Source of the DNA: Fragilaria crotonensis
Taxonomy: Eukaryota; Bacillariophyta; Fragilariophyceae; Fragilariales; Fragilariaceae
Assembly: GCA_022925895.1 (NCBI GenBank)
Contig: JAKSYS010000771.1
Span: 1-26,460, forward strand
DNA: 26,460 nt
Reading direction: 5' to 3'
In this document: positions 1 through 9,900 of the stretch, piece by piece
Layout of the letters: every line of letters begins with the position of its first letter
Numbering within the stretch: position 1 is the first letter of the stretch
Notes under the pieces: model-generated
Told to the model about the DNA's origin: nothing
What the model saw: the letters and a program-made list of their open reading frames with translations, nothing else
Database searches by the model: none
Program-made: the position numbers and the translations under genes

Positions 1-29
1 ATTTCCTCTTTCTTTCAGACTGCGCACTG

Positions 30-104
30 GTGAGCACCTGTTTATGTTGTTTCGAATTCTGTCCGCGCCACTTTCTCACTGGATCCTCGGTTTTCCTTAC
101 ACAG
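30..104 (+). other. Candidate 5' UTR intron of the carrier gene
   Basis: A GTGAGC donor at 30 and a pyrimidine-rich acceptor ending in CAG at 104 would bound a 75-base intron just upstream of the ATG at 121. The reading frame of the start codon is closed by a TGA at 109-111, so this would be an untranslated-region intron. It rests on splice-site appearance only. Confidence 0.35.
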
Positions 105-120
105 CTTGTGAACGCTGCCA

Positions 121-1230
121 ATGAAGTCATCAATCATCACTATACTACTGCTTGTAGTCAGGCAAGCCGCAGCGTCACAACGGGGAAGCATCGGCAATTC
201 CGTTGCGCTTCGATCGGTTCCATCAACTCGTCGTGGTCCAGGCTATGTTTCCACCTCTCGAAGATCCGTATCTTTGACTGACAACGATATTCACCAAGTT
301 CAAAACTGCGCTGTAAGTGATTGGAACGAGCGCTACCTGGTACAATACTCATTTATTGGTGTCTCTCATTTACATTCGTTGCCATCAACTGCGATCTTTC
401 GTCCAAAATCTTAGGTTGGCGGAGTCGCCCTATCCACTTTGGCCCGCGGCGCCTTTCTCCGCGTCGCCTCCGATTTGTCTGGCGGGACGCCACTCGAATC
501 GATCAAATGTCGCGTCACTGCCACTCAGCTTGGTCCAATTGACGCCTTCAAGGCGATTGTTGCCGAAGGCGGGTATGGTAATTTGTGGGCTGGTTCCTTC
601 TCCCGGACGATTGAGGGCTCCTTATTGGGTGCGCTGTTTCTGGTGGGAGCGACGGCGGCCAAGAAACAAACGTTGGCCATGGGCGGTTCGCCTACTTTGG
701 CGGCACTCACGGGAGGACTCGCTGGCGGACTCGCGCAAGCCATTGTGATGACGCCGGCCGGGATGGTATTCACGTCTCTCAACTTGAATCGAGGGAAAAA
801 GGGATATGAGAACGACAATGCGATTACGGTAACGAAACGTATTTTTAAGGAAAAGGGACTCTCGGGCATGTTTTATGGTGGGGGTCCCATGTGCGTTCGA
901 CAGGCAACCAACTGGATGAGCCGTTCATATTTTACAGAAGTGGCTCGGACGACGTTCAAAATGTCGAAATATGGATTAATTGGAGAAATTGGATCCGGGG
1001 TGATTGGAGGATTGGGCAGTTGCTGGAACACACCCGTAGAAACTATTCGTGTCTTTATGCAGGCCGATGTTAGTGCAGGACGACAGCCAAAGACTAGTTT
1101 GGAGTATTGGCGAGATATTAAAAAGGAGCAGGGATATGCCGGTCTCTTTCGGGGAGTGACGCCTCGCGGCGTCCAAGCGATCTGGCAGACGGTCTTCATG
1201 GTGGTGGTTCCAAATGTTCTCGGACTCTAA
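121..1230 (+). CDS. Mitochondrial carrier family protein, Yhm2-like (putative citrate/2-oxoglutarate carrier)
   Basis: The coding sequence joins 121-312 and 415-1230 across a 102-base intron and gives 335 residues. Three carrier repeats are visible. Their signature sites are TPLESIK (residues 89-95), a degenerate TPAGMVF in repeat two, and TPVETIR in repeat three. The blocks RQATNWMSR, WNTPVETIR and the C-terminal RGVTPR...IWQTVFMV closely match what I recall of yeast Yhm2, which exchanges citrate and oxoglutarate across the mitochondrial inner membrane. The substrate is therefore inferred from family resemblance. The N-terminus is unusual: residues 4-19 form a hydrophobic stretch ending in AAAS, followed by an Arg/Ser-rich segment, which looks like a secretory or plastid leader or an unusual presequence. 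Most carriers lack such a leader. The ATG at 121 is chosen because an in-frame stop lies at 109-111. Carrier membership is near certain, while substrate and organelle are less sure. Confidence 0.88.
313..414 (+). other. Spliceosomal intron in the carrier gene
   Basis: The donor is GTAAGT at 313 and the acceptor is TTAG ending at 414. The intron is 102 bases and in phase 0. Splicing joins the leader exon (64 codons) in frame to the first carrier helix, beginning VGGVALST. Confidence 0.85.
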
Positions 1231-1473
1231 GGCTTTTAGAGTGCTCGCCGTTGCAAAGGTGCTGGATTACTATTCGTCTAGAGAGTGTGTACTAAAGACG
1301 ATAGAGTAGGGCTGGAATCAGACAATATTCGGTCGCCTTCATTGCTTTCGTTGGTCCCTTCCTATACAGTGTAGGAGTAGTTAAGTAACATAATTTTATA
1401 TAGGAATAGAGGTATAGTCCACCTTAGTTCATTTGGATCCGATTAACATGCAACGAACGTTTGTTCATAGTCT

Positions 1474-1500
1474 ACTCTCTACCGGTAGTAGCTAGAGAGT
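1474..1500. repeat. 8-bp inverted repeat (hairpin)
   Basis: ACTCTCTA at 1474-1481 is the exact reverse complement of TAGAGAGT at 1493-1500, with an 11-base loop containing ACCGGT. It lies about 245 bases after the carrier stop. Its function is unknown. Confidence 0.5.
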
Positions 1501-1588
1501 CTCCATTGCTCCATTGTACGAGTAGTGAAGTTACAGCATATAAAAACTGGGAAACCAATGCAAGTGAAATCTGAGGGGATCCGACATC

Positions 1589-1740
1589 AGAATGAAAGGA
1601 AATGACGTCAAGCCGTACCAATCAGCCAATCAGCATGCTCTCCCTGTGTTACTGCCTTACTGGAGTACTGTATCACCGTAGGTGTTACGTGAAAGGCTCA
1701 GTACTGTGACGTCATCGTTGACGTCATTTCCTTGCATTCT
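1589..1740. promoter_or_regulatory. CRE-like (TGACGTCA) and CCAAT cluster inside an inverted repeat
   Basis: Three perfect TGACGTCA octamers lie at 1603-1610, 1707-1714 and 1719-1726. The first and last are embedded in a 22-base inverted repeat (1589-1610 against 1719-1740, 21 of 22 matching). Between them, CCAATCAG occurs twice in tandem (from 1618 and 1626). TGACGT-type sites are bound by bZIP factors, and in Phaeodactylum related motifs have been described as CO2/cAMP-responsive elements. CCAAT is the NF-Y core. The next gene downstream is EF-2, whose ATG is about 350 bases further on, so control of EF-2 is the simplest inference. It has not been shown. Confidence 0.55.
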
Positions 1741-2086
1741 CTCTAATCCTGTACTGGTACTGAGGTGCTCAGTACTAGTACTACAGTCTACAGTCTGATT
1801 TAATCGGATCCAGTGACCTGTCTAAAACCTTGATGTGTGGACCGGCACCGGCACCTTCGGAAAACCACGCCTCGCATCATCACCGGTGTTCTTTCGCACG
1901 CGCATGCCGCACGATTTGTTTCTGTGGCTTCCGAGCAGCCATCGTCGGCCAGTGACCTACTCCGAGTATTCGCGTACACCTGGTACTAGTATGCTGTATT
2001 ACAATGCCACTTGATTTGATCACCACACACTTTCGCCCTTGCGCTTGATTTTCCGTTTTGGATTTACCCCAAACGAATCTGTCAAG

Positions 2087-5000
2087 ATGGTACGATTTCG
2101 TTGTCGAATCTCTGTCCCCTTGCGTTATTGTTGTCCATGTGTATGCTGTTGGGGATGTGAAGCATGTCGTTGCTCTTCAGCTCCAAAGCAGTTGAGGAAT
2201 GGAGCCTTGATTGGTCGGTGTCTGCTATTCCGGTTACTGCCAAAGGGCACGTAGATTCTACTGGTGTCAGTACGAGCGGAATCTTCTGCAGCACGACTCT
2301 TGACTGCTGATGACTGGGTTTATGAGTGAAGGAGTTCGGCTGTCTATAGCTTCTCTGGACTCTAGACATTTGATACCTGGCATGGACTTGTCGTTAGAGA
2401 GATTTCATGCGTTCATAAGAGCCTTCGAATGATGCAGGTGACTTGAACCAAAACCCGAACTTTTTCTATCGATGGATCGATCGTTTCCGAGTGGTTCTTT
2501 TCTGCGTTTATGCGGCCCTATCGTCCTCGTACCTCTTATTAATCAGTATACTAACTCGCATCTCTTGTCATGATCAACAGGTTAACTTTACCGTTGAACA
2601 AATGAGATCCATCATGGATCTCAAGCACAACATCCGTTCGATGTCTGTGATTGCACACGTCGATCACGGAAAGACCACCCTTACAGACTCCCTCGTCCAA
2701 AAGGCTGGTATTATCTCTGCCAAGGCTGCTGGTGGAGCGCGTTACACCGATACTCGTGCCGATGAGGCCGAGCGTGGTATTACCATCAAGTCCACCGGAA
2801 TTTCCATGTTTTTCGAGTACGATAAGAAGGCCGGCGAGGTCGGATCCACCTCATCATCCAAGCTTACCGAAGAGGAAGAGGCTTCCCAGGCCGCCACCTT
2901 GAAGCAGATGCAGGAAGAAAACGCGACCGTGCATATTACCGCTAACTCTTACCTTATCAACCTGATTGATTCCCCAGGTCACGTTGATTTCTCCTCAGAG
3001 GTCACTGCTGCCCTTCGTGTCACTGATGGTGCGCTTGTCGTCGTCGATACCATCGATGGAGTCTGCGTCCAAACCGAGACTGTGCTCCGTCAGGCCATTT
3101 CAGAGCGTGTCATGCCATGTCTCATGGTTAACAAGGTCGATCGCGCACTTCTTGAGTTGCAGCTTCCTGCTGAAGAGCTTTACCAGGCCTTTTGCCGTGC
3201 CATTAGTCCGTCAACGTTATTGTTGCCACCTACAACGACGAGGCTCTTGGTGATGTTCAGGTTGACCCCTCCAAGGGAACCGTTGCCTTCGGATCAGGTC
3301 TCCACCAATGGGCTTTCACCCTTAAGCGTTTCGCAAGAACTTACGGAGCCAAGTTCGGTGTCCCAGAGGAGAAGATGGTGCAGAAGCTTTGGGGTGACTG
3401 GTATTTCGATAGTGCACGCAAGGTCTGGACCACTTCCGACAAAGGAGGCACCCTCGAGCGTGCTTTCTGTCAATTTATTGCTACTCCTATCACCACCCTC
3501 TTCGAGGCTATCATGGCCGAGAAGCATGGAAAGGTTAACAAGATGCTTAAGGCCATCGGTGTCGAGCTTAAGGGAGAGGAGAAGGAGCTTGTTGGAAAGC
3601 AATTGCTCAAGCGTGTCATGCAAAAGTGGCTTCCTGCTGGAGATACCATTCTGGAGATGATCGTGCTCCACCTTCCTTCCCCAGCGAAGGCTCAAAGATA
3701 CCGTGTCGACACCCTTTACGACGGTCCTTTGGACGACAAGACCGCCATTGCCATCCGCGAATGCGACACCCTCCCCAGGTGCCCCACTTTGCATGTACAT
3801 CTCTAAGATGGTCCCTACCTCCGATAAGGGACGTTTCTACGCCTTCGGACGTGTTTTCTCCGGAACTATTGGAACCGGCCAGAAGGTCCGTATCATGGGA
3901 CCTAACTACGTCCCTGGTAAGAAGACTGAGCTCTGGATCAAGAACATCCAACGTACTGTTATCATGATGGGACGTTACACCGAACAGGTCGCTGATATCC
4001 CTGCCGGTAACACTTGCGCACTTGTCGGTGTTGACCAGTACCTTCTCAAGTCCGGAACCATTGCTACCGAGGAGGATGCATGCACCATTAAGACCATGAA
4101 GTTCTCCGTCTCCCCTGTCGTTCGTTGTGCCGTTGAGCCAAAGAACTCCGCCGATCTCCCAAAGCTTGTCGAGGGTATGAAGCGTCTTGCCAAGTCTGAT
4201 CCGATGGTTTTGTGCTACACCGAAGAGTCCGGTGAGCACATTATTGCAGCATCTGGAGAGCTTCACTTGGAGATTTGCCTTCAAGATCTTCAGAACGATT
4301 TCATGGGAACTGAAGTCAAGGTCTCAGAACCTGTCGTTGCTTTCCGTGAGACCATGAACGGTAACTCCGATCAGATTTGCCTCTCCAAGTCTGCCAACAA
4401 GCACAATCGTCTTTTCGTTACTGGAGCGCCATTGGGTGCCGAGCTCTGCAAAGCTATTGATGATGGTGAGGTTGTTGCCGGAACTGAAGCAAAGATTTTG
4501 GGACGTTACCTTGCTGACAACTACGAATGGGATGTCACTGAAGCCCGTAAGATTTGGGCATTCGGTCCTGAGGGAACTGGCCCCAACATGTTCGTTGATA
4601 CCACCAAGGGAGTGAACTACCTGGCTGAGATCAGAGAGTCTGTTGTCGGAGGTTTCGCTTGGGCCACCCAAAACGGTCCTATGTGCGATGAAACCATGCG
4701 TGGCTGCCGTTTCAACTTGATGGATGTCGTCCTTCACGCTGATGCTATCCATCGTGGTATGGGTCAAATCATGCCTACCGCTCGTCGTGTCTGCTTTTCT
4801 TCGATGTTGTGTGGACAGCCAGGTCTCTTGGAGCCTATCTACCTCTGCAGTATCTCTGTGCCACAGGATGCCATGGGTAACGTTTACGGTGTGCTTACCC
4901 GCCGTCGTGGTCACGTGTTTAGCGAGGAGCCAAGACCTGGTACTCCTCAGATGACCCTCCTTGCTTACCTTCCAGTCATGGAATCGTTCGGTTTCACGGC

Positions 5001-5184
5001 CGACTTGCGTTCCAACACTGGAGGAAAGGCCTTCCCACAGTGCTCGTTCGATCACTGGGCCCCCATGTCTGGAGACCCATACACTGAAGGAAACAAGGCC
5101 AACGAGGTCATTACCGCTGTCAGAAAGCGCAAGGGTCTCAAGGATGGTATTCCACCACTCTCTCAATACCTCGACAAGCTCTAA
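2087..5184 (+). CDS. Translation elongation factor 2 (eEF2), with two compensating frame disruptions
   Basis: eEF2 is the cytosolic GTPase that drives ribosomal translocation. The coding sequence joins the ATG at 2087-2089 to 2581-5184, giving the canonical start MVNFTVEQ and about 868 codons, close to the family length. Visible motifs are G1 AHVDHGKT (residues 26-33), RYTDTR with the conserved regulatory threonines (57 and 59), G3 DSPGH, G4 NKVD, and the diphthamide loop with His at 4750-4752 (about residue 725). The loop reads IHRGMGQ rather than the common IHRGGGQ. The frame breaks twice. One base is missing near 3205, where ATT-GAG-TCC is expected and ATTAGTCC is found. One extra base appears near 3769, where GAC-CCC is expected and GACACCC is found. 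Between them about 565 bases encode normal eEF2 in the shifted frame, for example [14 protein letters not shown]. The family assignment is certain. The breaks are probably sequence errors, because both flanks and the middle remain fully conserved. Confidence 0.95.
2090..2580 (+). other. EF-2 intron immediately after the start codon
   Basis: The intron starts GTACGA directly after ATG and ends AACAG at 2580. A perfect TACTAAC branch site sits at 2549-2555, 25 bases before the acceptor. The 491-base length is long beside the other two introns here (100 and 102 bases). Long first introns at the start codon are common in highly expressed housekeeping genes and may enhance expression. No coding sequence is seen inside. 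Confidence 0.85.
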
Positions 5185-5655
5185 TTTTTTCCGGGAGAAG
5201 GAAAGAAGTGGTATCTAGTCCAGAAGAGTTTCAATTACTACTAGAACATGCATGTTACGATGATGCCTACTGTTGTTGAAGGACAACGCGCTTGAGAACA
5301 TGTCAATTGACACTCTAGCTCGAAATCGTAGGCGTGCGAGTAAAGTACAGCATACACTGGAGTGTGTTCCACGTACATTGTAGCTGTACCACGATTCAAT
5401 CTACCCGTAGTGGAGTACCTGGTACTCGAGTACTTGAGACTTCAGAGTACGAGTACAACTTGTTTTCACGTGTACGATACCAGTAGTCGTGCTGGATGGA
5501 GGACAGGCGAATGATGACGTCTGATGTCTGATATCCGTTTCCTGGGAAGGATCACGCCCTCTTCTCACCCATCAATCGTTGCTTCCAGTTTTTTCCTCTA
5601 TTTGACACTACAACATTTGCTGAGCAAGCAATGAAGAACAGAGCATGCAGTCTGC
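5185..5655. other. Intergenic region between EF-2 and the methyltransferase-like gene
   Basis: No gene is seen in 471 bases. The stretch holds the EF-2 3' end, a dense GTAC cluster (5345-5475), a TGACGT half-site at 5515-5520, and a short motif pair (5545-5556 and 5579-5591) that recurs near 13822-13847. Confidence 0.65.
5345..5475. repeat. GTAC-rich cluster
   Basis: GTAC occurs nine times in 131 bases (starting at 5345, 5373, 5386, 5415, 5422, 5430, 5447, 5453 and 5472). Chance would give about one per 256 bases. The copies are unevenly spaced, so this is not a simple tandem repeat. Confidence 0.7.
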
Positions 5656-6837
5656 ATGATGTTCTCAACACTCGGCAGCATATTTCTATTGCAGGTAGTA
5701 ATCGACTGCCGCGCACTGTCGCCTGTCCAAACGTTGGGTCCTAATGGGGTCAAGCAACCTCCTCCAATCGAGGAGTTACGGCAGCTTACAACAACCATCT
5801 CTCGGAAAGAGCCCGGTTCCTTCCAACACCAAAAGACTTGGATCACCTGGTCAACTCTTGCCATTGAACACATTCGATACGATTTGAGTCAAAATCTTCC
5901 TCACGCAGTGAATCGCACGGCAACTCGGGTGTTGGAACATGAATTGGCCTTGGTGGGGGATACCGGGGTGGTGACACCGTTGCTGTTTGCAAATCCCGGA
6001 TCGCGATCAGGATATGCCCTAGACTTTTTTGGACGTGTTCGAAGACTCACCGATACGGTGCTCTTGTTCCGACAAGAGCAATCTAACAATGAGACAGCTG
6101 TCGTGAACGCTATTCAAAAAGCACTATTAGAGTTGTTGTCCAGCACTGAGGATAGGCGAGCTGGAGATGGTAGTCGTGAAAAGGTATGCCATGTGACTTC
6201 AATTGGGGGAGGTCCAGGTTATGACTATGTCGGGTTCTGCCTTGTGGCGAGTTTCCTCAATTGCAGCTCAGAGAGTAAGGGTTCCTCTATACGGGCCAAA
6301 GTATTCGACTATGAAGTTGGTTGGAGCGACATGGTTGATTGCATGGATCAGTCCGCCAACCGAATCTTGCGTCAACTCGATTTTGGAGGGCATTCTTGTA
6401 CTTTTGGTGGGGGCTGCGACATTACCAAGGGAATGGATAATCCGGTGAATCATTTGTTCCGCGACACTATCAAGGCCACCAACATCTTCGTCTGTCAGTA
6501 TTGTGTTGCCGAGAATGCTATTGGCTTGCGAGAATCTGCCTTCATTTTTTTTCGTGACCTCTTTGATAGGGCAAATGATGGAACGATCTTTGTCTTCACC
6601 GAAACTACACATCGATTGTGGCCTGACGTTGTTGATCAGCTCGCTAGCGGGTTTGAAGTTGCGTTTGTCAAGAATCGATCGTTCCAGCTACTCATCCGAA
6701 AGCGTAGAGGCACGGACATTAGCCCTGACGTGCGCCAGCGCTGTGCTTCAATGTTGCGAGATGTCGCGTCGCACTCTGTTAAGCGCGAAGCTGGCTACAT
6801 TCGCCAGACAAAGGAGGTGCTTCGGCGGACAAGTTAA
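5656..6837 (+). CDS. SAM-dependent methyltransferase-like protein with N-terminal leader
   Basis: The 393-residue protein carries a Rossmann-type SAM-binding signature: SIGGGPGYD (residues 182-190) as motif I, FDYEVGW (217-223) as the motif II acidic region, GGGCDIT (251-257), and IFVCQYCVAEN (277-287) where the motif IV strand would lie. I do not recognise the subfamily or substrate. The first 20 residues (MMFSTLGSIFLLQ then VVIDCRA) form a hydrophobic leader followed by LSPVQT. In diatoms such a signal peptide could mark secretion or plastid import, but the cleavage site lacks the usual ASAFAP phenylalanine. The sequence TTGCAG before GTAGTA at about 5695 also resembles a splice acceptor, so the first exon could be different. 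It converges on the next gene with only 65 bases between the stop codons, over an A/T-rich tract. Confidence 0.75.
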   Translation: MMFSTLGSIFLLQVVIDCRALSPVQTLGPNGVKQPPPIEELRQLTTTISRKEPGSFQHQKTWITWSTLAIEHIRYDLSQNLPHAVNRTATRVLEHELALVGDTGVVTPLLFANPGSRSGYALDFFGRVRRLTDTVLLFRQEQSNNETAVVNAIQKALLELLSSTEDRRAGDGSREKVCHVTSIGGGPGYDYVGFCLVASFLNCSSESKGSSIRAKVFDYEVGWSDMVDCMDQSANRILRQLDFGGHSCTFGGGCDITKGMDNPVNHLFRDTIKATNIFVCQYCVAENAIGLRESAFIFFRDLFDRANDGTIFVFTETTHRLWPDVVDQLASGFEVAFVKNRSFQLLIRKRRGTDISPDVRQRCASMLRDVASHSVKREAGYIRQTKEVLRRTS

Positions 6838-6902
6838 CTCCTGGCCATTAAGCTAGCGGATGGCGTTATTCTATTTTTATTTTTTACATTATGGCTTCAG
6901 GT

Positions 6903-9900
6903 TCACTTTCCAGAGGTGGACTGGGTTTGTGGTGGGATGCCAACTTTGTGAGCTGCAGTCGGATTACTAGCTGGAGGGATGTATTGCTGCTGAACCGGTG
7001 CATGACGGGACTGCGTCGCCTGGTAGCTACCAGTGGGGGCGTGCTGAGAGTGAGGGGATCTTCCTGCAGGTGTAGGGGGCGTTGCAGCTTTCTTCTGCTT
7101 GTCTGCCAGGTCCAGAATCTGTAAGGGCCACATTTCTGTCCGACCACCCGTGGACAGCGCAGCAACGGCGGCCTGAAGCGATTGCTGGTGAGAAGGATGC
7201 GGCGAGGACAGAGTCGGCTTCTGTCCAGCAGCAATGCCCGGTATTGAGATCGGGGCTTCTTGCGTCATCAACGACGCCGCGCGTAAGGCACCGAAGGAAC
7301 GTCGCAGTTCCGCATCGTGCGCAGGGGGCTCTTCTGGGTCTTTATCGTCAGCTTCAGGAAATAAAAATGCGACCGGTCGAGCGTTCTTGGTGCTTAAAGC
7401 TGAAGGAATGACAACCGATTCGTCATCGTCTGCAGTGCTTTCCATTGCGAAACCTCCGTCATCATCTTGCATTTGTAGGCGAAGGACTTGATTACTATCA
7501 TTCCTCTTGTGAAAGATGGTGGGGTGTGGGTAGAAGGACGACGTGGAGATCCGAGTCTCCAGCATCTCACGGCCAATAGCTGGGTTGCTTTTTGCGAGCT
7601 GGCACCAACGCTGGCAGCACTCTTTCTCGGTTCTTGACAACCGCTTCTTTAAATCTCTCAAGCTTGCGGCAATCAAACGCCAATTCATTGTGAATCGACA
7701 GGCCAACAAACGCAATTTCTTGTCTTCCGACAGCGACCATGGCCGAGGTTGACGACAAGAATCAAAGTCAGGAATGTTCGCATCGAAAGGTAGATCATGA
7801 CTGATCCCCACTTTGGTGTTTGGAATTCCGGTGACAGGATCGACATCGGAAAGGCTTCCAACTTTGAAGGGTCCGAAGTCTGAAGTCGGTGGCCCCATCA
7901 GCTGCAACTTATCTGACGTATAACCTGGGCATCCTACAAGACTGGTCCATTGCGGGGGCGACGACGCATGGATGCGCGTTGGCCAAGTCTTGTTGAGGTG
8001 GTCGTGCTGTTGACTCGCGGACAACCCAGCAATTCTCTCAACAGAAAACGAGAGGCGGTCGCATATCCTGTCGCGAACGCGAAGTGCAGCGAAGCGAAAG
8101 TTCGATGATTCAAGCAAACCAGGTCCTCCGTAACCTTGCCTACCATACATGGCAAGGATTTTATGCCGGACAACGTCTTTCCCCTTTGCTGGGACGGCGT
8201 TAGGAGAAAGCGCTGGAGGCACTTGTGGAGCAGTTGCAAAAGGAGCAGCAGCTCCAACAGACAATCCGGTCGCATTCACGAATGAAGTGGGCGTAGCTGC
8301 CTTCTTCAACTTCTTCGTTGGGGCTGATCCGTTTGCCTTCAAATCAATGGAAACACCATTTATTCCTGGCACCCCCGCGTAGGTGGCATGAGGCAATGCA
8401 GTCGACGCAGTACTCCAGGGCGAAATTTGCGGATGACTGAATGCTTGTGAGGGAGAGTAATGCGGTCTCGAGTTCAGAGGCTGCTTTCTGGCGACAAACA
8501 GAATCATTGCATCCATTCCAGCCTCGCTTCGATCAGATTTCGCCGATTCGGCTTCTTCAAAATCACACGGAAATGGGCGCGATCCTGTTCTGTACTCTGC
8601 AAGCCCTCCAATCGACGTACAATACTCGGTGATTTCGACATTGTCGTTTGATGCTTCTTTGATATATTGCGATTGCAGCGGAGCTGCTCCTGCACCGAAG
8701 ATACCAAAATCCTCATCCAAATCTACCAATAAACTCTTCCAATCAGGCTCAGGCGCACAAGGAGGAACGGCCAGAACACCATTAGCAGCGACAGGCTCTT
8801 GCGAAGCAGTTGGCACGTGAAGAGACGTAAGACTTGTGGTGGTTGGCAGCGCCTGAGGCAAAGAAACCAACTCTGGCTTCGAAATCTGCGCTTGGGTGGC
8901 GATTGGGTCCATTTCGAGGCGTGGCCGCTTCGTCTCCACGACGCTTTCGCCTCCGAGTAGCGGGCGCTTTGAAAGATCACCTGTTGCTGCACCACAGGCA
9001 TCCGTCGATGCCGGATTCTTCTTCTCCATCCGTAGCTCGGACAGGGCTTTCGTGGCGTGCTTAGACACCTGTCGTTGGAAAGGGAAAATTGGGGGGAAGT
9101 AAACTAGAGGCTCCACTCCTTGCGACCCATCGTGCACATTAAAGGCTCCTCCAGAAACCGACGTGGAATAGATTCTAGAGAAAGCGTTGTACCTTGAGAC
9201 CATCCTAGACCGCGACAGCGATGTCCCATCGAAATTGGATGTGTTTTCAGAACGCTTTCTCTTCTGTCGTAGGTTGTCAGTTTCGTCAGCGCAATAGAAA
9301 AGGACTGAGGCGCTCACGTCTTGGGGAGTAGGGGCATTCTCCGCATGTTCAGTGCCAGCATGTCGATAAGAAACTCCTGCTTCCGAACTCACACATGCAG
9401 AGTTCGCGTAAAATGAAGATACTCCCTTAGTCGGTGATGACAGTGCTATTGGTCGTGCCTTCACAACACGTTCCATGTAGAATCGAGCAAAGGCCGAAAA
9501 CATGGTCGCTGTTGATACAAGCAGGGGAACAACAGGTGTGTCCCTAATAACTGCCCCATGAAGTGCCACTGTCTCAGTCCTCAGCCAATTTTCCTCTGCA
9601 ATGAGTTCCTTTGCGAACGTCAGAATCATTCCCTTTTGAGAAGAATCAGCAGCGGTCAGACCTTTCTCGAATGGTAGGAGTTTCAATTCTTTGCCCGATT
9701 CAAGATTTGCAGGCAGCGGTTCCATCGTCCCGAGAAATGAAGCAAGATCTACGTCTTTGAAGCTCACGAGATTAAGTCCAGGGAAGGCGAAAACGTAATC
9801 AGGGTCAAAGTGCGCAAAGCTTTCGTCCTTCCTTTCAATTGACTCTTCAAGTTCGAGCAGACCAGCATTATTCGCTGCCCACTTCTCTTCGTATAGACCT

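Larger units (their letters stand above)
1231..2086. other. Intergenic region with EF-2 upstream sequence
   Basis: No credible gene is seen in these 856 bases. The stretch holds the carrier 3' end, a hairpin (1474-1500), an A/T-rich TATAAAA-like site near 1540, a CRE/CCAAT cluster (1589-1740), a GTAC-rich block (about 1750-1785) and the 5' leader of EF-2. Confidence 0.7.

Noticed and set aside
2443-2580. In-frame upstream extension of EF-2 starting at 2443
   Set aside because: It is intron sequence. The canonical start MVNFTVEQ is restored only by joining the ATG at 2087 to 2581, and the extension has no similarity to EF-2.
2300-2580. Possible intron-encoded C/D box snoRNA in the EF-2 intron
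   Set aside because: A TGATGA is present at 2308-2313, but no CTGA box D follows before the acceptor and no terminal stem is seen.
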